From Ligustrum vulgare (Eukaryota; Streptophyta; Magnoliopsida; Lamiales; Oleaceae), in contig OY743176.1 in NCBI GenBank assembly GCA_963555705.1, positions 62,260,040 through 62,324,039 of the forward strand: DNA of 64,000 bases. The letters run 5' to 3'. Shown piece by piece: positions 14,001 to 20,835 of the stretch. Made by a program: the position numbers and the translations under genes. The notes beneath the pieces are model-generated. The model had not been told where the DNA came from. It made no database searches and saw only the letters and a program-made list of their open reading frames with translations. How positions within the stretch are numbered: the stretch's first letter is position 1; each line of letters starts with the position of its first letter.

Positions 14001-14940
14001 GTTTCACGCACTGAAGAGTTCAACAGTATATAATAATAAATCTATCCCAACAAATCTTGCCAAAAGATGGAGATACTTAATGGAAAAGTGCAAGCAATAT
14101 GAAATTGTTAGATAGTGATATAAATGAAAAGCAACGCAAGGAAAAGGTAACAAAATACCTTTTGCACCTCTTGAATACGTTGCTTAGCTCTTTTGTGAAG
14201 CCTGTTGAACTTGGTATCAAGCTCAGAATACTTCTCATCACGATCTTTTATTTCTTGATCCATCTTCTGTTGAGCTACCGGGAGAAACCATAAAACCAGT
14301 TTAGTGTAAAATAGCAAAGTAGAGGTGATAAATCTCTTATCCCCAAGAACTCTATCCAAAAGGCCACATTTAATTAATATATCAATTACCATCATCAAGA
14401 TTCATAAATGGATCTAATTCCAAAATATGATATCAATTCCAATCAATAGATATAGCATGGAAATCAACAATAAGTAATACAACCTTCAGCAAGTTTGGCA
14501 GAAAGCTCTTGTGCCTTTGTATCTGCCTCTGAGTGTGCTACTCCAAGATGCTTTAGAGCTTCCTCTGCAGCTCCCCGAGTTTGTCTTTCCTCAAGAAGTT
14601 CTCTTTTCAAAGATTCTAATTTTTCATGAAGCTCTCTGACATCACCATTGGACGCCAAATGGTCGAGCTGCATAGCTCTATTTCGTTTGTCAGAGTTTTT
14701 AGAATCAAGAAAGTGATTCTTCATATCTACAAACTGAGACTTCAAATATTCATTCTGGAAACTAAGTTCTACCACAGCGTCTTCAAGTTGATTATGGCCG
14801 TAATTAGTATGTTTATTTCCATCATGTAATCCATTCTCCTTGATAAGATTCCCACCATGCTCGCCTTTTACATTATGCAGCTCATTATCCTCTTCCACAC
14901 TACCCTGTGCCTCACCACTATAAAACCCTTCTTCAGACAT
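221..14940 (-). CDS. GRIP: Protein GRIP homologue (golgin), first seven coding exons, 3' part outside window
   Basis: GRIP is a long coiled-coil tether of the trans-Golgi network; its C-terminal GRIP domain (not in this window) binds ARL1 GTPase. Seven exons joined by GT-AG introns in consistent phase give 1131 nt, 377 residues, about half of the plant protein as I recall it. Start ATG at 14940 (MSEEGFYSGE) has an in-frame upstream TTG only. Exon 1 is acidic and family-variable. Exons 2-7 are heptad-rich and match the family strongly, for example RDEKYSELDTKFNRLHKRAK, ENIEELRRSLVPKE and AALETLKGEL. No stop or frameshift is seen. Odd: introns of 9.5 kb (with a retrotransposon) and 3.2 kb. Identification rests on recalled family sequence; exon structure is read directly. 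Confidence 0.87.
549..629 (-). CDS. GRIP: GRIP coding exon 6
   Basis: 81 nt, 27 codons. Acceptor TTGCAG|CAAGTA, donor CTGAGG|GTAAGA. Encodes VEDMQAQIADALNDQ and SKATETISSLR. Confidence 0.9.
761..847 (-). CDS. GRIP: GRIP coding exon 5
   Basis: 87 nt, 29 codons. Acceptor CTGTAG|ATGTTG, donor CAGAAG|GTAAAA. Encodes MLEDMRGLLQAADEKRQ and SISELSLKHQK. Confidence 0.9.
848..4025 (-). other. 3.2-kb GRIP intron, no gene seen
   Basis: AT-rich intron between exons 4 and 5. Positions 930-1050 hold short repeated and inverted pieces (GGCCAAGCTTC twice, AGGCGAAG, GGCGAAGCTTAGGC) that look like a decayed small transposon. Positions 2840-3200 (ACACAAAATTTAAAGTGGTCC, CGAGAGCTATGTCC) resemble old repeat sequence seen at ends of plant retroelements, but I cannot assign a family. 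Otherwise I see nothing. Confidence 0.5.
4026..4119 (-). CDS. GRIP: GRIP coding exon 4
   Basis: 94 nt. Acceptor TATGTAG|GCTTCG, donor GATCAG|GTATAT. Encodes LRENIEELRRSLVPKENALE and the following LQQSLLEKDQ, a signature stretch of the plant GRIP golgin. Confidence 0.92.
4463..4632 (-). CDS. GRIP: GRIP coding exon 3
   Basis: 170 nt. Acceptor TTTCAG|GAAAAA, donor AATAA|GTACAG. Encodes a glutamine- and glutamate-rich coiled coil (LLALQQELERTRQNANEALK). Ends two bases into a Lys codon that exon 4 completes. Confidence 0.9.
5060..5090. repeat. (AG)n microsatellite
   Basis: Perfect dinucleotide run of about 31 bases. Confidence 0.95.
6540..6935 (+). mobile_element. Degenerate Ty3-like 3' end and LTR remnant
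   Basis: GAGGACGAG followed 13 nt later by a purine-rich stretch (GTTGAGAGAGAAAAA) resembles the PPT region of plant Ty3 elements. Downstream are an LTR-like T-rich U3, a TATA motif (CTATATAAAC near 6795) and TTCAATACAATGAAATT. No partner LTR, PBS or polyprotein domain is found, so this is an old fragment at best. It is preceded (6140-6540) by decayed open sequence with no recognisable domain. Confidence 0.35.
7604..8103 (+). repeat. Copia-1 5' LTR
   Basis: 500 bp, TGTTG...CAACA. U3 contains a direct duplication of about 30 bp (GCTAAAATGTGGCCTAATTT near 7618 and again near 7692), of the kind that acts as enhancer repeats in Tnt1-like elements. TATA box CTATAAATA at 7754-7762. Confidence 0.95.
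7754..7762 (+). promoter_or_regulatory. Copia-1 LTR TATA box
   Basis: CTATAAATA in U3; transcription would start about 30 nt downstream. The same motif is intact in the 3' LTR, from which transcription could read out antisense to GRIP exon 2. Confidence 0.75.
8106..8117 (+). other. Copia-1 primer binding site (initiator tRNA-Met)
   Basis: TGGTATCAGAGC two bases after the LTR end, complementary to the 3' end of plant initiator tRNA-Met, the usual copia primer. Confidence 0.93.
8231..12118 (+). CDS. Copia-1 gag-pol polyprotein, intact
   Basis: 1295 residues without stop or frameshift, starting at ATG 8231 (MLTDEKISKFDKF); an upstream in-frame GTG is not a likely start. Domains: copia gag (about 10-215), CCHC zinc knuckle CWKCGKTGHYKNQC near 240, aspartic protease DSGAS near 290, integrase zinc finger (HQRLGH...CESC, 415-455), integrase core with Asp in VHTDVWGP, Asp in RSDNGGEY and Glu in NGVAERMNRT (about 478, 540, 576), reverse transcriptase with YVDDMLV near 977, RNase H with DADFAGEVDRR, STTEAEY and HSDSQSAI to the end. 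It supplies all enzymes for reverse transcription and integration. Confidence 0.97.
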   Translation: MLTDEKISKFDKFDGSNFGFWKMQMEDYLYQKDLYKPLKEKPEDISQGDWELLDRKALGTIRLTLSKSVAFNIKNEKTTESLMAALSSMYEQPSAANKVHLIKKLFNMKMAEGGRFGEHLNEFNEVTDQLNTVEITFSDEVRALLILGQLPDSWNGTVTAISGSAGKSKLKFDDVVSMILTEEIRRQSEGASTSGSALNVESRGRSSNRGNGRGNGKFRSGRSRSRNPNNSNKTKVVECWKCGKTGHYKNQCTAPPKEKEDRTEVNVVEEEADDALICSLERKTEYWVIDSGASFHATSNKEFFVNYTRGDFGRVYLGNDQPCDVVGKGDVQIKINGSVWKLKDVRHIPELRKNLISVKQLSGEGHVTTFSGDNWKITKGAMIIARGKDTGTLYTTADACVTIAVAESKEGPNLWHQRLGHMSQKGLKYMHAKGKLPELQSTDIDLCESCIFGKQTRVSFNTSGRTRKREKLELVHTDVWGPTAVSSIGGKSYFVTFIDDHSRKVWVYFLRHKSEVFDVFKKWKAMVENETGLRVKKLRSDNGGEYTDMAFKKFCYQNGIKMERTLPGTPQQNGVAERMNRTLTERARSMRLHAGLPKQFWAEAVNTAVYLINRGPSVPLEYRIPEEVWSRKEIKLSHLKVFGCVAYAHISDQARGKLDPKSLKCTFIGYGGDEFGYRLWDDQNRKVIRSRDVIFNEKVMYKDRNAVQSDDTVHDDPTYVELDAPESSTSQQTEEDLQLQEPVLETDASQSPVPVLRRSTRPHVPNRKYMSYMLLTDAGEPECYHEACQVGDSGKWELAMKDEIKSLISNQTWELAELPTGKRALHNKWVYRIKEEHDGSKRYKARLVVKGFQQKEGIDYTEIFSPVVKLTTIRSVLSIVAAEGLHLEQLDVKTAFLHGDLEEEIYMQQPEGFSVKGKEKLICKLKKSLYGLKQAPRQWYKKFDGFMQKNGYFKCNADHCCYFRRFESSYIILLLYVDDMLVAGSDMDEIKKLKMQLSAEFEMKDLGAAKQILGMRIFRDKQKGILQLSQAKYISQVLQRFNMCSAKAVSTPLANHFRLSSDQSPKTEDEINFMAKIPYASAIGSLMYAMVCTRPDIAHAVGVVSRFMANPGKQHWEALKWILRYLRGTTDRCLCFGRGEVALQGFVDADFAGEVDRRRSTTGYVFTVGTTAVSWISQIQKIVALSTTEAEYVAVTEASKEMIWLQGLLAELGFSQEKNVLHSDSQSAIHLAKNSAFHSRTKHIGLRYHFIRSLLEDEVLTLEKIQGSKNPADMMTKTVTKEKLELCSASIGLLK
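12199..12209 (+). other. Copia-1 polypurine tract
   Basis: AAGTGGGAGAT immediately before the 3' LTR; primes plus-strand DNA. The identical 11-mer precedes the 3' LTR of Copia-2. Confidence 0.85.
12210..12709 (+). repeat. Copia-1 3' LTR
   Basis: 500 bp; differs from the 5' LTR only at GCATAGACAG versus GCATAGGCAG and TCTCAATCC versus TCTCAGTCC. Confidence 0.95.
14159..14274 (-). CDS. GRIP: GRIP coding exon 2
   Basis: 116 nt. Acceptor TAG|CTCAAC, donor AAG|GTATTT. It encodes the most conserved block of the N-terminal half, including KMDQEIKDRDEKYSELD and RLHKRAKQRIQEVQK. It takes phase 1 from exon 1 and ends in phase 0, directly followed in the protein by exon 3 (EKDDLE), so nothing is missing across the 9.5-kb intron. 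Confidence 0.9.
14484..14940 (-). CDS. GRIP: GRIP coding exon 1
   Basis: 457 nt, 152 codons plus one base. Begins at ATG 14940 and ends ...KLAE with donor GAAG|GTTGTA at 14483-14482. The last part (HEKLESLKRELLEERQ) is coiled coil; the first 60 residues are acidic with no clear domain. Confidence 0.85.
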
Positions 14941-15390
14941 TGTTACCAAGCTTTACCGAAAAGCTGGAAATTATTAAATGACGTGATCAGTAAAGGACAG
15001 ACATAAACTAGAGTTAATAAGATACCACATTGACATTAATACTCAATAGTAGCAAAATGATAGTACTTTCCAACATTTTCTTTAATGATGGATTCATCTA
15101 TTTTATTTTATTTCAATTTCTAGGCAGTTAAATTCAATCAAGCCATGATTTCTATCAGTTGAAGAAAAATTCAGAACTAAATAAAACAATAGAATTTTCT
15201 AATTAAAAAATTGAGTGATTGAGATGAAATAGATGACTAACCTGCGGTATTCCAGATCTATTAGAATCGGATTGCGCAAGTAACTTCAAGAATTGGAAAA
15301 GCGAAAGTGTATCAAATGTAAGTGGAGCAGTAGTGCAGGATAATCGATGTGTTTGCGGGGCGTGAGTTGGGGAGGAAGAAGAGATCTAAG
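14941..15390 (-). promoter_or_regulatory. GRIP 5' untranslated region with a leader intron, and proximal promoter
   Basis: The start exon extends 23 nt upstream of the ATG to a good acceptor (AATTTCCAG|CTTTTCGG, exon edge 14963). A matching donor CCGCAG|GTTAGT lies at 15242/15241, so a 278-nt leader intron is likely. The first non-coding exon runs from 15242 to roughly 15390, and the transcription start is not determinable. Upstream to about 15560 there is no other gene; no TATA box stands out. Leader introns are common in plant housekeeping genes. Confidence 0.55.
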
Positions 15391-15603
15391 GAGTGTCTGA
15401 TTTACAATTCACGACTCACGAGTCGCTGTGCCACGTTCCTCCCGTATTTCACACGCTTCACTCGATTTGTAACCGGGTTTCCTGATTTTTTCCATCATCA
15501 CTTAACAAGAGAATTTCCTCGAGCCAACTGGTAATTTGAAACCCGTAAAATTTCATCTACGTTGAATATACTCTCAGTAAAATTTTGATTTATAATCACT
15601 AAA

Positions 15604-15608
<5 letters not shown>

Positions 15609-15655
<47 letters not shown>
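15609..15655. repeat. (TA)n microsatellite
   Basis: About 47 bases of alternating TA upstream of the GRIP promoter region. Confidence 0.95.
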
Positions 15656-15660
<5 letters not shown>

Positions 15661-15910
15661 AGAGCTTGTTTGATAATGTGAAAATTTTTCAATTTTGTAG
15701 ATTTTTATTATTTTTAAATGGATGTGTGGTTTAAAAATGTTTGAAAAGTAAAAAATGATGAACTTGATTAAGAATGAATAGTTGAGATTGAATTTGAAAA
15801 GTTGTGGTAAAAGTTTTACCTTTACCAAACAAGCTCTGAGCTTCACTTTTGTTTCAAATTCTTCCAGTTTATTGCATATCATCATCTATCGTCTTCGATA
15901 TTTTAATCCA

Positions 15911-16110
15911 ATTCTAGATGGACATTTATATTTTAATCTAATTTTCATTTTGAACATTTTAAAGTGACATTGTGATGTGTGAATTTCTCATTGAATGATG
16001 GAGATGTGCATTAAATATTGAAGTCATCACCAAATGAATTATCACCTAATGAAAAAGTGATATATCACAATGTCACTTTAAAATGTCCAAAATTAATATT
16101 CCTCTAGAAT
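15911..16110. mobile_element. Inverted-repeat (MITE-like) element
   Basis: 200 bp whose two arms are imperfect reverse complements. Outer ends are ATTCTAGA / TCTAGAAT; the inner arms share CATTTTAAAGTGACATTGTG (about 15956) with its complement at about 16065-16084. No ORF and no clear target duplication, so the superfamily is unassigned. Confidence 0.6.
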
Positions 16111-16270
16111 TACTCAAATAAAAATTACTTTTGTAGCACTATTTTTTTATATTTTAATCTAATTCATAGTCAACATTTAATTTTAACAATATTTTTTATG
16201 GGACTCACAACATTTCAACTACGTATCTCATCAATTGTAAGTCCACATAGTCACAGTTCGATCACAATTA

Positions 16271-16531
16271 CTCCCTCCGTCCCAATTATATAGGTTTGTT
16301 TGATTTTTCATACAGATTAAGAAGATATATTTAATGTCATTGAAAAAATAAATTTTGTAAATAAATTTTCCAACTTACCCTTATTTAATAACAAAACTAT
16401 TATATTGAAAGTAATAAATAGGGGTACATTAGTAAAAAAATAAAATAAATACTTCTCAATAAAGAAACAAGTCTATATAATTGAGACAAACGAAAAAAGA
16501 AATGCAGTTTATATAATTGGGACGGATGGAG
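16271..16531. mobile_element. Stowaway-type MITE (Tc1/mariner)
   Basis: 261 bp with terminal inverted repeats starting CTCCCTCCGTCCCAATTATA and ending with the complement GACGGATGGAG, flanked by TA on both sides (16269-16270, 16532-16533). TA target duplication and the CTCCCTCC terminus are diagnostic of Stowaway elements. Non-coding. Confidence 0.92.
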
Positions 16532-17241
16532 TATAAGTTTAGTCGCAAAATTACTCCACCCCATGCCATCTTTAAGCATGAGATGGCATGATTTTACGGC
16601 ACGACTTCCCTCTCCTTCTTGTTAGTCTTCCTTAGTCACCCTATCTATGTTCTCCTGCGCCTACTTGCATGAATTAAGTCTTCCACCTCTTGCTTTGGTG
16701 ATGAGGCCAACAATTTTTAATGCAAATTAAGGTAACAATCTCCTACAGGAAAGACTTCATTTCCATTTCTTACAACCACCAAGATCTATAAATAAGCATG
16801 AATTCTGAAAGGAATTCCTCACATCAGAAATTAGGCCAAAGAGCCATTAGAAAGATAGCTTCATTCCTCCAAAATTATAGAATTTCAAAGTAAAGATGTT
16901 GGTTTAATAATTTGTTTGGATTAAAACATGTTACTCTAATAACATTATCTTGAAATCCTAAAGGAAACTCTGCTCAAATGAGTAAGTAATATCTTGAAGA
17001 AAGCCCCAGGAAAATAAGTCTAGAAATGCTGAAATTTCTTTATCATGATCTCGTTATAAGTCCAATATTATTATCATCGTGACGTTATCGTGATTTTCTT
17101 ATAAGTATTTATATAATCTTGTTATTAGAATTTCCCATTCGATATGTGAGCATCATTATTAACATTTTCTCGACATCCATATGTTTGACATAAAGAAAAT
17201 GGTTAATTAGGTTATTATCACTATCTTGATATCAATATCAT
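16532..17241. other. Intergenic DNA, no gene recognised
   Basis: Contains a short perfect hairpin (CATGCCATCT, 9-nt loop, AGATGGCATG, 16562-16590) and a TATA-like CTATAAATAA at about 16789 on the plus strand with no convincing ORF after it. Nothing else is supported. Confidence 0.4.
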
Positions 17242-18589
17242 TGGTGCGTGTCGCGATGCACCAAGAATTAATTAAATTTCCTTACTTGCCAAAACTCAAA
17301 TTTAAATGTGATAGCGGAAGCAAAGGTCGATCCCACGAGGAACGGGAACTAATTTAATGCCATGTCAATTAGAATTATAAGGGGGGTTTTGAGTTGAAAA
17401 TTGCAATTAATCTAAATAATCAAATAAAGATGTAAAATAGTTGGAATAAAAATCAAATAATAAAGAATCCTAGTTCTCAGGTTCGGTTGTGCCCTATCAT
17501 AATATTGTCATTCCCCAAGCAACGCATGTACTATTTCCTTTGTTTTATTTATCACCCGAAATAATCAAAAAGCTCTGATTAATCCAATTCTTCCTTAATA
17601 ATAATCAATTAGAATTAGTTCTCCAATCAATTTAGAGTGAATGAACAACCTAGAATAAGCTCCCTAGATTTAATTCATTAACTATGTGAAAACAAGAAGA
17701 ATTAGGTGAACTAAATTATCAATTACATATGCTCGAATTGGTTAATCTAGATTGGATTTTCATATGGAAATATAAAATTACCAATTGCTACTATGATTCG
17801 GATAACAAGACAAATACGAATCCAATCACCCAAATTAGCATACATCAACACAATAATTAAAAGATAAGGCCTTAATCAATTAATAAATTGTCTTGACGAC
17901 ATTAATGTTCATGAGAAATCCAATAAATAAAAACAAGAACTACGTTACGAGTTTGAGGTATGAATAATAAAATAATATGAACACAACGTCCCCCTTGAAC
18001 TAGGTTGAGAAGATTAGCCACGCATTGCCATGAAGAATTCCCCAAAAATGTTGTCTTGATTCCCCTTGATTTTTGCCCGGAATTTCTTCTCTTCAAACCT
18101 TGATATTGGTGGCTCTCAAAAATATGGAAAGAATGGAAATAAGGAAATTTTTGACTTTAAGATTTACGGCCGTAAATATTCTTTTACGGCCGTGATTGAG
18201 TCTCTGCTGATTTTGTATCTTTTGAAGGTTACGGCCGTGACATGTACCTTTACGGCCGTAACTGTGTTTCTGCACATTTTTCACTCTTTGAAGGTTACGG
18301 CCGTAACTATGTTTCTTACGGCCGTAACATCTTTTCTGCTTAATTTTGTCTGTTTCAATCATGCACTTACGGCCGTGAGGATTTTTGCTTGCGACCGTAA
18401 AGGTATTTGCACCTAAGTCCCCAAACTTCAGTTTTTAGTGCAATTTGGTCCTTTTTTCTTCTTTTCTCCTCTTTTAGGATCCTATACAACATAAAACATA
18501 AAATGCATTAATAATACTTAGATAGAATCACATTATGGTATATTCAAGGGCATAAGTGCATAAAATAAACGTGAATATAACACTTATCA
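17242..18589 (-). repeat. G1 3' LTR (promoter deleted)
   Basis: 1348 bp, TG...CA. Compared with the right LTR it lacks 87 bp between two copies of AAAAATAT, a segment that contains the TATA box, and lacks the 124-bp insertion. Carries the GGCCGT palindrome cluster at 18163-18402. Confidence 0.93.
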
Positions 18590-18628
18590 AATCCCCCCAC
18601 ACTTGAACCATTGTTCGTCCTCGAACAA
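18590..18628 (-). other. G1 polypurine tract with AGGA-loop hairpin
   Basis: RNA-strand TTGTTCG-AGGA-CGAACAA, a 7-bp perfect stem, 12 nt, then GGGGGGATT abutting the LTR start TGATAAG. Confidence 0.75.
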
Positions 18629-20310
18629 AGATTCAACAAGAAAGAAATAGGACTCAAACCACATATTACAATTTAGAGACTTGAGGTTGCAACCCACTTT
18701 TCCTTAAAAAAAAATTTGTTCCATTGCATGATCGGATTGTGTTAGTGTGTGCTAGAGATGCAACGCCCTTTACTTCCCAACCCAATCATGGCTCGTTATG
18801 GTTTATTTCCTTTCACCTCTCGTGTTCACTCACCCCCCAACCATTATTGAGTGGCTACAAGAAAAATAGTTTCGCCCAATTTTAGAGGAACTCATTTGCG
18901 TAATCCGAGTTATTCATGATGTGAATTCAGTCAACACAGTACCCCCGACCACATTCGTACCACCAACCCTAGACCAAGCAATTCAAACCACTCATAAGTA
19001 AATGTAATGGGAGTTAACACCCTCACAAGATGTTCCTCTCTTCGCACAAAGTGTATAAGGTGTTGAATTTTTCGCTCAGTTCTCTGCATGGATAAGTCCG
19101 TACCACAGATTGCCTAACTGTCATAACCGGAGCCAACAATAACACAAGTGCAAAGCGAAGGTCTTTATTTGGTTGTAACGGGGCTTCGGGTCAGGTAGGA
19201 TAAAAGGATATATTTAGGCTGAGTCGAGAAGGAACTTCGCAACTAAGTCGATTCAAAATAACATCACTTCCTTCACTCTTATTATGAACTTTATTGTTTC
19301 CCACTATCCAACTTTATCCACACTTGACTAACTTCCTTTTCATTGATTTTTTTTTTTCGAGTATAGACTGTAACTTAGGAAGTCATCAATTTGCACAAGA
19401 TAGAATTACATTCCCCTGACTTCAGTCCATTATACAACCATCGCCCAACACAAGATAACCATTTCCACTAAATTAGACTTAAACCATAGCACAATCCTCA
19501 ATCAACAAAAGCTTGCGAATCCCTTCTCTTATGGGTTCAAAACAGAGACAATGCGAAAGAAAGGGTATTCGTGGCTTGTAGCATGGCATAAAATTTCAAA
19601 GAAAGGCTAAGGCTCAAACGGGCTTCTAATGGTCCATGTAGCAAGGTAGGCTCTTTTAGCAAGCCAAATTTGGTTTAACCTATTGCCTTTGCTATAATTT
19701 GCACTTGAATCAAGAAGCTACAACGGTATGCACAAGAAAGCACATCCAAGCATAACACAATCATGCAGGACACACATCAAAGAATTACGAGCTCATAAGT
19801 ATTAAAAACAGCTCTTAGGCTCAAAAGCTCACAAATTATGGTTTTCATGTGTTTTTCCCATCCAATTATGAGTTATAGGTCATTGCTTGATCTTCATTCC
19901 AAATCTAAGTCCATTGGTCGAGGATAACGGTTAAAAGTATTCAAACCATGACTACTCACAAAGGTATAATAATTGGGACATTCAAGGTTATATATGAAAG
20001 GGTAATCTGTCTATTGTAGGTTGGGTTGATTAGGTTGTAGATATTTGACAATTTTTTTACTTTTCATTTTCAACCTATTTGTGAGGTTTTGGACGAGATG
20101 ATCTCTATGTGCTCAATTTATATCCAATTATGCAATGATTTTTCAAAAAATTGCACCAAAAGTGGGCTGCTTCCTATCAAAGTGCCTGAGTGCATAGATA
20201 TGTGACACAAGTAGAGAACAAAGCTAAAAAGGATGCTGGCTCAAAATGAATTATAACGATTCGATTACAGAAAGAAAATAAAAAAACAATAAGCTTATAG
20301 TCAATTCAAT
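18629..20310 (-). other. G1 long non-coding region before the PPT
   Basis: 1.7 kb between the internal purine run and the terminal PPT. No ORF or domain. This is where an autonomous element would carry unrelated 3' sequence; pol is not hidden here. Confidence 0.6.
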
Positions 20311-20346
20311 TCCCCCCCACACTTAGACAATACAATGTCCTCATTG
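20311..20346 (-). other. G1 internal AGGA-loop hairpin and polypurine run
   Basis: RNA-strand CAATG-AGGA-CATTG hairpin, 14 nt, then GGGGGGG. Same arrangement as next to the 3' LTR, so it may be a second (central) plus-strand primer. Confidence 0.6.
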
Positions 20347-20392
20347 AAAAGTAAAACAATAAAAGGGAAAAAGAAAAGAAAACTCCCTAGGA

Positions 20393-20521
20393 TTAATGTG
20401 GCGGTTGATCGTTCCGGGGTTTCTGCAATTGTCGAATCTCCTCCCGAAGGGCTCTCTGCTCTTCTAGCATGAGTTGCTGATCTTCCAGCATAGCATTCAG
20501 CTGAGTATGGAAGGCCTGCAT
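20393..20521 (-). CDS. G1 short ORF, coiled-coil peptide
   Basis: 42 residues from ATG 20521 (MQAFHTQLNAMLEDQQ, then LEEQRALREEIRQLQK), strongly heptad-like. The frame is open upstream for some 40 more codons. A TATA-like TATATAAATA lies 145 nt upstream. No known domain; could be a decayed pol remnant or a separate small ORF. Confidence 0.35.
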   Translation of the reverse strand: MQAFHTQLNAMLEDQQLMLEEQRALREEIRQLQKPRNDQPPH

Positions 20522-20665
20522 CAGTTCCAGCTTCTTAAATTCTTGCGAAGAAGAAAATGGAATTGATATGTGATACAAAGGAGAATCCTTGAAATTATGA
20601 TTGTGGGTTGGAAGAGATTGCGCGAGAAGATGGGAAATGATTTGGTTGAAATGGAAGTTGCCTTG

Positions 20666-20675
20666 TATTTATATA
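20666..20675 (-). promoter_or_regulatory. Possible internal TATA box of G1
   Basis: TATATAAATA on the minus strand, followed by ACAAGGCAACTTCC and a C/T-rich leader-like stretch before the short ORF. Could drive a subgenomic RNA; AT-richness makes chance occurrence possible. Confidence 0.3.
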
Positions 20676-20771
20676 TAATTTTTTTTTTTATATGAAATGA
20701 CGAAGTAAACTAAAATTTACCAAAAATGAAAATACGAAAATAAAAAGGTGAGGAGATAAAGAAACTCCCCT

Positions 20772-20789
20772 CTCGGGTTGCCTCCCGAG
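20772..20789 (-). other. G1 post-gag hairpin with AGGCAA loop
   Basis: RNA-strand CTCGGG-AGGCAA-CCCGAG, a perfect 6-bp stem, 47 nt after the gag-protease stop. G2 has ATTGGG-AGGCAA-CCCAAT at the equivalent place, so the loop is conserved and stem changes are compensatory. Confidence 0.65.
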
Positions 20790-20835
20790 CAGCGCCTTTA
20801 TTTACTGTCGTTGGCTCGACTGAGTCATTTCTCAT

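Larger units (their letters stand above)
4633..14158 (-). other. 9.5-kb GRIP intron hosting retroelements
   Basis: Intron between exons 2 and 3. It contains an (AG)n run, a Ty3-like remnant near 6.5-6.9 kb, the intact Copia-1 element at 7604-12709 in antisense orientation, and non-coding AT-rich flanks (4.65-6.3, 6.95-7.6 and 12.72-14.15 kb) in which I see no gene. Without the element and one TSD copy the intron would be about 4.4 kb. Confidence 0.8.

Noticed and set aside
16562..16590. microRNA precursor hairpin
   Set aside because: Only a 10-bp stem; too short for a plant pre-miRNA.
18093..18416. Open frames with repeated YGRK or TAVT on both strands
   Set aside because: Both are translations of the TTACGGCCGTAA palindrome array in the G1 LTR.
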